In this document: positions 12,968 to 27,040 of the stretch, in pieces | How positions within the stretch are numbered: the stretch's first letter is position 1 | Layout: every line of letters begins with the position of its first letter | NCBI GenBank assembly: GCA_021397835.1 | Contig: JAJFZO010000256.1 | Span: 1,596,501-1,660,500 of the forward strand | From: Moringa oleifera | Lineage: Eukaryota > Streptophyta > Magnoliopsida > Brassicales > Moringaceae | Length of the DNA: 64,000 nucleotides | Direction of reading: 5' to 3' | Notes under the pieces: generated by a model | What the model was told of the DNA's origin: nothing | Databases searched by the model: none | What the model saw: only the letters and a program-made list of their open reading frames with translations | Made by a program: the position numbers and the translations under genes

Positions 12968-12999
12968 TTCGTAAGGGGTTACCAAGTTTAAAATGCTTA

Positions 13000-13009
13000 T
13001 TTTTTTTTT
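13000..13009 (+). terminator. Pol III T-run terminator of tRNA-Pro
   Basis: The first run of at least four T after the tRNA is this nine-T stretch, 33 bases beyond the 3' end, giving a fairly long trailer that includes a small hairpin (CCCCTT/AAGGGG, 12964-12978). Confidence 0.6.
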
Positions 13010-13032
13010 AATCCAAAATTATTTATTTTTTT

Positions 13033-13575
13033 TATACCGATGCTTCTTTTAAAAAAATAATTTAATATTTTTTTAATTCTCGATACTTGAGGATATTAAA
13101 ATATCTATATTTTTTAGGTCATTTCTAACAGAAATTGATAAAACGCTAATTTGATGTTCAAAACGTGCTAACATGATTTTCAATGAAATGATAAATATCG
13201 ATTGATAATTTTAAAAAATAATTTAATATTTTTGTTATTTTAATACTCAAGGTTATTAAGATATCTAGAATACTTAGCCCATCTCCAATGAAAACGATAA
13301 AACACCAATTTGATATTTAAAACTTGTTAATATAATCTTCAGTGAAACGATAAATATCAATCGATAATTTGGTACAGCTACAATGTTGTATTAAATTATT
13401 TTATTTTTTTATACAGATGCTTCTTTTGAAAAAATAATTTAATATCTTTTTCTTGTTAATACTTGAGGTCATTAAGATATTCACAATCTAAAACACTAAT
13501 TTGGTTTTCAAAATCTACTAACATGACCTTCAATGAAATGAAATGACAAATATTGATCAATAATTTGATTCAGCA
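13033..13575. repeat. Three diverged direct repeats of about 160-200 bases
   Basis: Three successive units share marker phrases in the same order: a GATGCTTCTTTT start (units 1 and 3), AATAATTTAATAT, a CTTGAGG/CTCAAGG phrase, a GATAAAACxCxAATTTGAT phrase and a GATAAATATxGAT phrase. The phrases recur near 13057/13217/13433, 13137/13296/13489 and 13191/13349/13545. Non-coding and AT-rich. They appear to be copies of one end of the transposon-like element described at 13276-14463. Confidence 0.65.
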
Positions 13576-14463
13576 TTATAACTGCACCAAATGTATAATT
13601 TTTTTAAAAAAATTACATAATTATTTTTTTAAATTAAATATATTTTTAATGAGTAACTTAATAAATATATCATATTATTAAAAAAATTATACCATTGAAA
13701 ATCTATCAGAAAAAATTTAAAACAAAATCAATATTTAATATATAATTTATTTTATTTTAATTAATTAATAAATATTTATTTATTTAATTAATAATATTAT
13801 TATATATAATATCAAAATTATTATTAAAAATTATATAACAAATTAGAGTAATTTATTATATAATTTAAACTTTAGATGAATATAATAAAAATAAAATTAT
13901 TTCAATAAAAAGCATAGTATAATAAACATGAGAAAACATTAGCGATTGTAACATGAATTAAAATTATAATATTAATTAAAACTAAAATATTTCAATAATA
14001 ATAAATTAACCCTATAACTATTTAAAATGTCAAAAAATCATCTTCACTTTTTATATCACTAAAATATTGATTAAAAGTATTAAAAAATTTACTCTCTCCT
14101 TCAAATTGTTGATTTTAATCTCGTTTTACATAAATTCTTAATTATGTAATAAAAATTTATTGTAAAAATACAATCAACTCATAAATTTAACCAAATAAAA
14201 TTTACATAAAAAATATTTTTATAAATTAAATTGATAAATTATTAGTTTTTAAAATTATTTTAAAAATATAATATTATTTATTTAAAATAAATAAATATTA
14301 TAAATATTTTATTAATAATTATTATTTATATTATTAAAATAATATTATAATACTAATTTGAAATAAATAAATTTAAAATAAAAAAATTGATATTGACATA
14401 TTTTAAAACAAATTCTTTTTAACACCAAATATCAATTTGGTGTATAAGGTTGGAGATAACCTT
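13276..14463. mobile_element. Candidate non-autonomous DNA transposon (MITE-like, possibly PIF/Harbinger type)
   Basis: Left side near 13276 carries CCATCTCCAATG followed by ACACCAATTTGATATTT. Right side near 14425-14463 carries ACCAAATATCAATTTGGTGT then GGTTGGAGATAACC, which is an imperfect inverted copy of the left. Such CATCTCCAAC termini with ACCAAAT blocks are common in plant MITEs. The interior is extremely AT-rich with no reading frame of note. Exact ends and target duplication are not clear. Confidence 0.45.
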
Positions 14464-15118
14464 ACCAGAAAAGAAAATTGCAATCCAAACAACATTTTCC
14501 AGGGAAATGAGAGAAAATCTAAAGAGATGAGAATCATTAATTTGATCAAAACGCACAGATCCATGGCCTAAGTGACACTTTTGGGCTTGGAAACTCACTG
14601 TTAACTCACCCAGGGCCTAAATGAACTCAAACAGGACGAGCTTTTATAAACAGAAGCAGCAAACAGGCACATATTAGATACAACATTGTTTTAAAAGTTT
14701 TCCAGGAGGCAAAACACAGACAATCTTCATTACAGACAAAACAGTACCCAGAAGATCAAAGCCGTTGATCAGGATGGTGGACCATACCACCCCATCTTTG
14801 GCCTTCAGATCCAGGTGCCAAGGTCCACCTTCCTGTTCTGATTACATTCCCCATCAAAACAGCAACAACCCACACAGTGAGTGACCCTTCAAGGGACAAA
14901 GCCCTAATCTAGTAATATATCTTACACGAAACTGGAACTGAACCAGACAACTGAACCTAACCAGAAAACCCTTAAACATGAACCCTAATCTATCATCATA
15001 CGACTGACAGTGACAATCAAATCACGGTACATGTCCCATCAGCGCAGATTACACACACAGTTAGCTCTCTCTCCCCGTGTCATCATCAGCAGTTCTCACA
15101 CAGCACGTAGTAGTTAGA
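14464..15118. other. Intergenic / 3' flank of the MCT-like gene
   Basis: Normal base composition. Probably contains the 3' UTR of the minus-strand RRM gene. No other gene is seen. Confidence 0.5.
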
Positions 15119-16632
15119 TTAGCTACTGGTGGCCGTACATTTCCCAACTGTGGTTTGCCTCACCGACTCCGTTGACAACCCATCACGAGCTGGGCTGAAA
15201 CACAGTGGCAAGAACTGCTCGCAAGGAAACTCCATACCTTTGAAATGCTTAACCAGCTCGTCCTTCCCCTGTACGTTAACAAATGGAAATGGCAATGTGA
15301 TGTCAATTCTGTGATATCTATCTCCAAGTACTTCCTAGGGTTAATGAGTGTACCTGGAGCCTAGCAGAGGCTACTTGAAGTTTCTTCTTGGAGTTGAAAT
15401 GTTCCCAAGGTTGATTGTGAGAGGCTAAATGAAAGATCCAGACGGCTCTCGGGTCTGTGAAGTTGACGAAGGCGTAGCCTTTGTTTAAGCCGCTTCTTCG
15501 TGTATACCCATATGGAGAATAACACAAATTTACAGCACTTTGTATCAGAGATCAGTAGTTAATGATCAGACATTAAAACCAGAGAGAGACAGAGAGAGAG
15601 AGCATAGAACAGAAATGAGAATAGCCCAAATGATTGGATCAATTAATGAATACGTGAGAGTTCTTAAATGAAGTTGAAATCTGGATGTGCAATAATTATT
15701 AAGATCACGATATGGAGTCGATGAAACGTACTGGAAGTCTATAGGCAAATACAGGAAATCAAAGGCGGATATGAAGGTTTCATCACTGGAGCTGTGGGGC
15801 TTTGCCTTTTGATTCTCTAACTTGCAGTGATTGTCAAGGAATTCTATCAGCATTTCTCGACTGAAACGAAGAGATAAAGATGGAGGAGTAATTAGAAGCA
15901 GATTCACTCACATACAGATAGAAAGAGAGAGTGAGAAGAGGAAAGAAGAAAGACATCATACGTGTACTTGTTGGGTATATTTCTGATCATTACGGTGGTG
16001 CCATGTCCATCACTTTGCACCGGCACCACCGCATATCTCTGCTGGAGCTTACGCACAGGCCTGCACGACTTCACGTTTCTTCTCGTGGACTTGGTGACAT
16101 CTCCAACCTTTCTGTAACTATATTTGCCTTCATGGCTACCACACTTAACCCTCCATTCATGCTTGGCACCCTGGCTACCATGTCCCCTAAACCCTTCTTT
16201 CCCGCCAGTACTCGACCCCTTTTTCTTCTGAACTTTGGCACCACCTCCTCCACCCTTTTGAGCCACTTTGGTCTCATGCATCACCTGCGTTTCGTCCAAA
16301 AGAGGAACAACAGATTCGCTCTCTGCAGCAGGCAGGACCTCCGCGAGCTGTTGTACCTCCATAAAGTGATTAGGATATGGATTTATGTACAGAGACTGAG
16401 AGAAGAGTAGAGGAGAGTAAGTTGAGATATATGGAGCCCCCGCCCCCGCCACCGCGGGGGACTGCTGGTAATATTGAAATGAGGGGTTTAAAGATGAGGA
16501 ATCGGAAGAGAAGTAGCAGCGAGTAGAGGTACTGATATGAGAAGATAACAGCACTCCCATATTTTGGTTACTCGGGACGAACTCGGGAGCTTCAGGGTTT
16601 AAGCTTCTTTGATCAGCTACCTCTACCGCCAT
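15119..16632 (-). CDS. MCT1: MEI2 C-terminal-RRM-only-like RNA-binding protein
   Basis: RNA-binding protein with the special C-terminal RRM of the MEI2/TERMINAL EAR1 group. Four exons, read downward: 16632-15962, 15860-15732, 15495-15354 and 15268-15119 (stop TAA), giving 363 residues. The frame closes exactly across phase-2, phase-2 and phase-0 junctions. The N-terminal part has an EAPEFVP motif seen in TEL-type proteins and a basic, Gly/Ser-rich stretch. The RRM begins near residue 212 with TTVMIRNIPNKYT, continues through REMLIEFLDNHC and FDFLYLPIDF, and includes GLNKGYAFVNFT. Only one RRM is present, so it resembles Arabidopsis MCT1/MCT2 more than full MEI2-like proteins, which have three. 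The acceptor of exon 3 was chosen as the one giving family spacing before GLNKG; a neighbouring AG three bases further on is possible. Likely roles in meristem or meiotic RNA regulation are inferred from the family. Confidence 0.85.
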
Positions 16633-17360
16633 TAAAGACTGCTGGTTGAGCCAAGAAAAAGATGGCGAAGAACGACGTGCATATATAGATATACAAATCT
16701 AGAGCTTCCAGAGAGATAGAGGGAGAGAAGATAGTGACCTCATGATGATGGCGTGGCAGTGGTATTAGGGAGTGTCAAATCGCCGGTGAGTTTATCATAA
16801 AAACAGTAATTCTAAATTTATTAAATAGATTAAAATAGTATGATTACTAATCAACGTTATTAAATGCACTGATTTGATCCGACATTAAAAAATATTATTT
16901 ATCTGACAACTGACGGCGAATGTTCCCTTCATTTATTTCAAGTAAGACAAGCCTCTTTCCATAAAGTTGTGGCGTCTTGCTCGTCAGCCTTCACCACGCT
17001 AACGGTACTGATTGCGTCCATACTGGAAATCCAGTGGTCATTGGCCCACAGGAGCGGCACACTTCTGCCGGACAGGCAATCCATTTTAGGGGCATGACAT
17101 CTATTATTACAGTTTTCAATATTTTCTCATTTTAATTAGTTAGACAAGTAAAAGGGGCATGATCATGAATTTACTTAGACAAGTAAAAGGGACATAATTA
17201 TGAATTAAGGGTTAAATTGAGATCTAATCAATTCAAAATGAAAACATAATTTTTTTGCATATATCATATAGTGTAAGTTACTTTATTTTAATTATAAATA
17301 TCTTTGATACAAAAATATGAGTTTATATGCAGACATAATTACAATTAATCAAGCTCTTTT
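16633..17360. other. Promoter/intergenic region between MCT-like gene and kinase gene
   Basis: Upstream of the RRM gene start there is a possible TATA element on the minus strand around 16679-16687, very close to the ATG, so it may not be the real one. 16790-16900 and 17100-17340 are AT-rich. No gene is seen. Confidence 0.4.
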
Positions 17361-21046
<3,686 letters not shown>

Positions 21047-21095
21047 AATGTTTAATGATCTTGATGGTGAAAGGGATAAGGCAACAAAAGGAAGA

Positions 21096-21120
21096 ACCAT
21101 TCACGTGTTTCGTGAATGGT
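21096..21120. promoter_or_regulatory. Perfect hairpin with G-box upstream of the kinase gene
   Basis: ACCATTCACG and CGTGAATGGT form a perfect 10-base inverted repeat around a 5-base spacer. The left arm edge makes CACGTG (21102-21107), the G-box core bound by bZIP and bHLH factors. It lies 50-74 bases upstream of the kinase ATG, so it is in the promoter or the 5' leader. Confidence 0.5.
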
Positions 21121-21607
21121 GAGATGCACAGTCTCTGAAACATCCTTCATGAAACTACACTACGGTTACCTCCAAGGCCCAACAAACTCAGGTGGAAGCC
21201 CAAGGGGACACGAAGCTAGCAACCCATTGGAGTAAAATGGCCTGTATTCATTCAAAAACTGTCTGGGAGAAACCGCGACAGAAAGGATAAAGAAACTTTT
21301 ACACATAATCATTTTTCCATAATCCTATTGGCAATCTAACAAAATCCATGCCCGTTTCTCCAATCACATGCCATATCTTTGCCTGCAAAACCAGAAAGAT
21401 CTAATTGAGGAGCAACCCATAGCACTCGAGACAGATAACCACTGCACGTGAGCCACCGGTACAACGGAAAGTGGAGGCAAACCTGTGACAGCTAATTAGC
21501 TTCATCCCCACAACACTCTCCAAATCATAACCCATAAGGACCACACAAGAATAATATAAAGCTAGCATGTGCCAATCACAGAAGACAGTCAAAAACTCCA
21601 TGATCAC

Positions 21608-22025
21608 CCACGACACCGTTTTCAGCTTTTGGGACATTGACCCCATGGATTCTTAGCTTGTACTCTTTCAAAAGCTGCATGGATACGAACCAGTCGGGTC
21701 TTCTTGGACAGCTTAGACTTGCTACGACACCGTTTTTATCTTAACCAACTGGGTCTTCTGGGGCAGCTTTGAATTACTACCACATCGTTGTACCTGAATT
21801 AGTCAAGTCTTCTTGGAAAGGTTTGATATACGACGCCGTTTTGTATTTTCTGGCAGTGACCTTTTTGATCCTTGGCTTGCACTCCTTCGAATCAATTGTC
21901 TTTTTCCGTCAGATTTGATGTTGATACGACACCGTTTAGCTTTTTGGGAAATGACCCCATGGAATCTTGGCTTGTACTCTTACGGAAGGGGCAAGGGTGT
22001 GAATCAATTGGGTCTCCTTTTTGGG
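21608..22025. repeat. Degenerate repeats with a CGACACCGTTTT motif
   Basis: The phrase CGACACCGTTT or a near variant occurs at about 21610, 21723, 21781 (weak), 21832 and 21927. The stretch starting at 21608 and that starting at 21926 are longer related copies sharing GACCCCATGGA, TCTT-GCTTGTACTCTT phrases, about 316 bases apart; GGGTCTTCTTGG-type phrases recur between them. No good coding frame. A similar GGTGTCGTTTTCG phrase occurs alone near 23027. Confidence 0.55.
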
Positions 22026-24060
22026 CAGATTTGATTTGCTACTTTCTAAAGGATTTTCAAATGGGAGTTGTTGGTTTAGCTAAAACAATCCATCTTTAGG
22101 GCAACATTACTGTGGGACCCAACAATTAGGTCTCACCTTTTGTGGTCTTTAAGGTTCTTAATCTTAATCGTTAATCATGTTTGGACATAATGTAAAGTAA
22201 TTCTTACAAAAGGGTTAACAAACCAAGGGTCATAATAAATTATAAATGTAATTTTGTGAAATTAAATATACATTATATATATTAAATATAATAAATAATA
22301 ATACAATTCAAATTTATAAAATTTTGTATTTTTTATATATTTAAAATATAATTTACAATTGTCATGGTTTTCATATAAATGTGTTTAAATTAAATAACTT
22401 TTATACATAAGCATACAATATTCATTTGTGAATCAATTTTTAAAAAAATTAGAATCATCTATATAAAATTTGTTTTATCACATTCACTTTTACCATGGAA
22501 CTGGATTCAAAGTATAATGAGATCAAATTAAAAGTTTATGATCATACCAGATGCAATTTTTAGATCTCACATGGCTCGTAAATTATTATTGATATACAAT
22601 TTTTTATTACTTTATTGAAATTATAAAACATATTGAATCTAACTGATTGAAGCAGTACAGTAGACATAATAGACAGTACCAGTGTAATGCTGCCTAAATT
22701 GACAACATTAGTATGACGAATCAAATCACACACAACTGGACACAATTGTTCGGTCCATTCAATTATTATTGTTTTCTTTTAGAGTTGGATCCACGAGCAT
22801 CCATCGACATCTTTACATTAACTGTTCGGGACTCAATTTTGGCCAATACACATCATTTAATTATTATAATTAAAAATTTTAAAAGTGTAATGTGTTTATT
22901 TGAATTATTATATAAAAATAAAAATAAATTAAATCATGAAATGCCCCGGTTCTTTTAATACGGACGATTAACTTTAACGGGATTCCGTGAAATGGTATAC
23001 ATCCAGTCACATTACTCACTATTACGCGGTGTCGTTTTCGACTACAAATAGTTGGTTAAAGTATGATCAAAAATTTGATATTATTAGTATGCATTATTGA
23101 AATAAGTTAAAGATCTTCTATAGATTTTGTGTTAAACAATGGTTTACCTTCGAGTGCACATGGATAAATGGACCGACATGTTCTTCACATTAGCACTATG
23201 TATCCAAATGTCATTTTACATGTATAATTGTCTATTCAATATTGTAATTATCATTTTAATGTTTTTCTCATGCAAATATTTATTCCAAAGTGCCAGATGA
23301 AAAGGTTTGTTTGGCAATGCCTAGATCAACTTTGAAATGTTTGTTAACATTATTAATTCATTTTTTAAAAAATTAATTTCTATATATAAATTAAAATTTT
23401 ATATATTTATATTAAAATTATCTATTTTTAAATGATATATCTATGATGTCTAAATTGAGATTTAAATTTTATATCATTCAAAACTTACATGATTTGTAAA
23501 ATCAACAATGGCCTTATTGATGTTCAAATTCGTCTACATAAATTCATAATCATAAAAGATATTGTATGTTTTAATCATGATTACATAATTTTTATTTATT
23601 AAAAATATATTTAATGCTTGAAAAGAAGTACCTTCTATAATTAATGTGTTTAAATTTATATTATATGGAATTGATAGACATATTTTTGATGTGAAAGTGA
23701 TATTTATATCTAGTAGTAATTGTAAAGTAAATATTAAAAAAATTGAACTATACTTGTTTTTTATTTTATATTTTGAAATATTAATTAAATCAATTGTTTC
23801 GTTTAATTTAGATTTTATTAAAAGATTTAAATTCAAAAATTTGTACAGTAAAATTTGATTTAAAATTTTAGAACACAAATGTAAATACATATTTTAAATT
23901 ATCAATATAAAAAAATTAAATTTTATAAGATATTAAAAATATTATTTAAAACTACTTTATACTATTAAAATATTAAAAATTATTAATTTGAAATTTAAAA
24001 TTTAAAAAATAAAATTGAATAAAGTATAAAATTCATTTGAATCATTATTGAGGTATTTCA
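22026..24060. other. Gene-free AT-rich region
   Basis: Mostly AT-rich DNA with no supported exon on either strand. Open frames here are low-complexity Ile/Asn/Lys/Phe strings expected from base composition. Confidence 0.6.
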
Positions 24061-24274
24061 ACAATGAATATATTTTTATTTTTTAAAATCATTTGAATTA
24101 AAGTTTAATTTATATTAAATTAAAAAATAAACATATAAATTGATTTAATTAATATATCAAAATTTTAACAATGAATATATTTTTATTTTTTAAAATCATT
24201 TGAATTAAAGTTTAATTTATATTAAATTGAAAAATAAACATATAAATTGATTTAATTAATATATCAAAATTTTA
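24061..24274. repeat. Two tandem copies of a 107-base unit
   Basis: The unit starting ACAATGAATATATTTTTATT at 24061 repeats from 24168 with one visible difference (an A to G change in a TAAATTAAAAAAT phrase). The near identity suggests a recent tandem duplication in otherwise anonymous AT-rich DNA. Confidence 0.92.
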
Positions 24275-24369
24275 ATTAATTTTTTTATTTACACTAATTT
24301 CAATTAAGAAATTAGTGATATTAACACCATTTAGTAATTTACTAATTTTGGTAAACTTAAACCATCTAA

Positions 24370-24640
24370 CACTCACTTGCATGGGCAAAATATTAAACCG
24401 CGTTGAGGCAGGTACGGGTGGTTGAACCATCCCTCAAGCCTATTGCACCCTCGTGGGATACGCAAAGACGATCGTGGCCCCACCGGCACATGAAATTTAC
24501 CCTACCCTTGGTCCTGTCGCATCCCCGATCCAGATCCTACCTGTAAAGCGTGACAGTTAAAGACACCCATCACATGGGAGAGTATCTCCCCATCCCCACC
24601 GTTCGATTTCCCTACCCCGCGCGTGTTACACACTCTCTTA
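24370..24640. other. GC-richer island inside AT-rich desert
   Basis: About 270 bases of clearly higher GC content, with C-rich phrases such as CCCACCGGCAC, GCATCCCCGATCC and CCCCATCCCCACC. No coding frame and no recognised RNA. It may be a fragment of a retrotransposon or another old insertion; this is a guess. Confidence 0.35.
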
Positions 24641-27040
24641 ATTATTGGTTAATCCACTTTGCTTAATCATAATTACTTTTATTCACAATTTTTTATATTA
24701 TTAACTTGTGTAATTAAAAATATTGTTATTATACTAATACTTAGCTAACATCTTAAATTTCATAATATATAAAAATCATATAACTAAATAATACATGACC
24801 TATTGATCATTTGTATCGACTTATAATAATCTCAAAATACAAATATGTATGATTGATTTTTCAAAATAAGACTATATTTATAATGTAACAAGAAAATAAA
24901 TAATTAAATAAATTTTTTATCAAAATCTTGAGTTTAAAACATATTGTAATATTATTAGGGGTCAATGAAAACATTAATTTATGTCATTATGGTTATTATT
25001 TATAAGTAACATTGTTCATGATTGTAAGATTAATGCTAGTATTAATGTATTAGTAATGAGCAATTATCTTATTGCTAACATTTATTAATGCTTCAATCTT
25101 AATCAACGTCCATACAACTACTTGATCATATTTTTATTATAATGTTTTGGATTTAACATTAAATAAATACTACAATTGCTTGTTTTTATCAATGTGTAAA
25201 AATACTTGCATGCGCATACCTATGTTGTATTTTAAACAGATGAATGTAATTTATTTTATATTTAAAAATAATGGTTATAAATTTATGAGAAAATTTTTAA
25301 AAATTGGACTTTATCGTCGACATAAATTTATTTATTTATTGGTGAGTTTTGGGTCATTTTTAAATTTAAATTTCTTCAATGTTGTATTTTGAAGGCTAAT
25401 ATTATTTTTTGACTACTTTTTTAAATAAAATTTTTTGAATAATAATTACAAAATGAGGATGGTGATATATGTTTATTATTGTTTCAACATCAAAATAATA
25501 GTATAATACATTTAAATAAATATCTTAGGTAAATCTAATTTTACACTTGTTTTTTGGATAGATATTTATACGTAATAATTAATAAAATAAATCAATCAGA
25601 TAAGTTTTAATTATTTTTCAAATTACTTTCTTAACATGATAAATTATAAAAGTAAATGCTTTTCTTTATTTTTAAAACATCGATGTAGATCAAATTAATA
25701 AAAATATCTAATTATATTCTTTTTCTTATGATAAACTAATATTCTTAACTTAAACCAATGAAAATGTATTTATTTTATTTTATTTTAATATTCTAAGAGT
25801 GTAATGTGAGGCTATGGTCGGTAGTTTCATAAAGGAAACATTAACTTAAATATAATGTCGTATTCCTTATAATCTTTCATAACTTATTATAACAATTATG
25901 TTAACATCAATTGATGTGTTAAGTTTTTATTATCAGTTCATTAATATTTTTTCATTTGAAGAGATAAATATATAAAAATTTAAATTTAATTGTTTTAATT
26001 AATTTTTATTTAAAAATATTATCTTTTTTTTGTTACTAATGTCTTTAAATTTTAGTAAGGGGTGACTTTTTTAATTACTAATGCAAGATAAAAAGGACTA
26101 GTAAGCAGTCTCCTCAGCTTTCTGCCACGCCTAAAATATGAAAGCAAGTTAAAACGACCCAGTTTTAACCAATGACGTGTCAAATCCTGTCGAATACAGC
26201 CAACATCACTTCTTTTTACCCCCACGCTCCTCCTCCTCTTCTGGTCCAAGCTCTTATTGTTAGCTCACGCCAATGGAAAACTACCAGAATACCCTCAAAC
26301 TTATTAGGTGTCGGATAGCATCAGCGAGTATAATTTGATTTATATTTGCGGGAGAGTGAAAGGCTACAAAAACCAGAATTAGAATACTAATAATAATTTT
26401 GTTTTGTCCTTGCTTTGCAATTTTCTATTTTGTCTCAATCTGCGGCTGCTGTTATTCCCGCTCATTTTCGCCCTTATTTTTTTCAAACTCTCTGCTGCTC
26501 GGGTCCACTCACCGAGTTTAAACCTTACCTCCTCGGCTCTCCACGTCACCACTACATAAACAGGTCAGCATACGGGGGAGTTTATATTTATTTTCTTTGG
26601 AGTTGTTTTGACTGCTCTACAAGGTACTGCTAATAATTATTTAAACTTGAAAATTAAAAAAAATCAAAAAAAGGAGAAAATCCATCGTTCTCCTTCACCA
26701 GTTATTGGAATTCTCCTTTCAATTTCGACTCTCTCTCTCTCTCTCTCTGCAACTCTCTTTGTCTTAAAGAAGAAGAAACAATCTCTCCCTGTCTCGGTTT
26801 CTTCTACTTTTCTTCTTCTCTTCTTAGCTAGCTAGCAACTCTCCTGTGAGCAATAAAGCGAATAAAATTTAATAAGAGGAAAAGAAAATGGTCGTCTTCA
26901 CTTTTCTCTTTCAAGCCATGTGAGCACACTGACACATTCCCCTCTTCTTCTTCTTTCTCTTGTTTAGTCGTTTCTCTCTGTGTTGTGCATTTTGAGTTTT
27001 TGACTCCGGCCAGTCACCGACCCAGCGAGTGGACTCAGTG
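24641..27040. other. Gene-free region and promoter of the kinesin gene
   Basis: 24650-26040 is AT-rich without genes. 26100-27040 has more normal composition, a CT run near 26730-26748 and pyrimidine-rich tracts typical of a plant promoter and 5' UTR leading to ATG 27041. Confidence 0.5.

Noticed and set aside
15931..16410. 159-codon plus-strand open frame
   Set aside because: Antisense to exon 1 of the MEI2-type RRM gene, with no recognisable domain.
23534..23890. 118-codon minus-strand open frame
   Set aside because: AT-rich DNA giving Ile/Asn/Leu/Lys strings, with no family likeness and no splice context.
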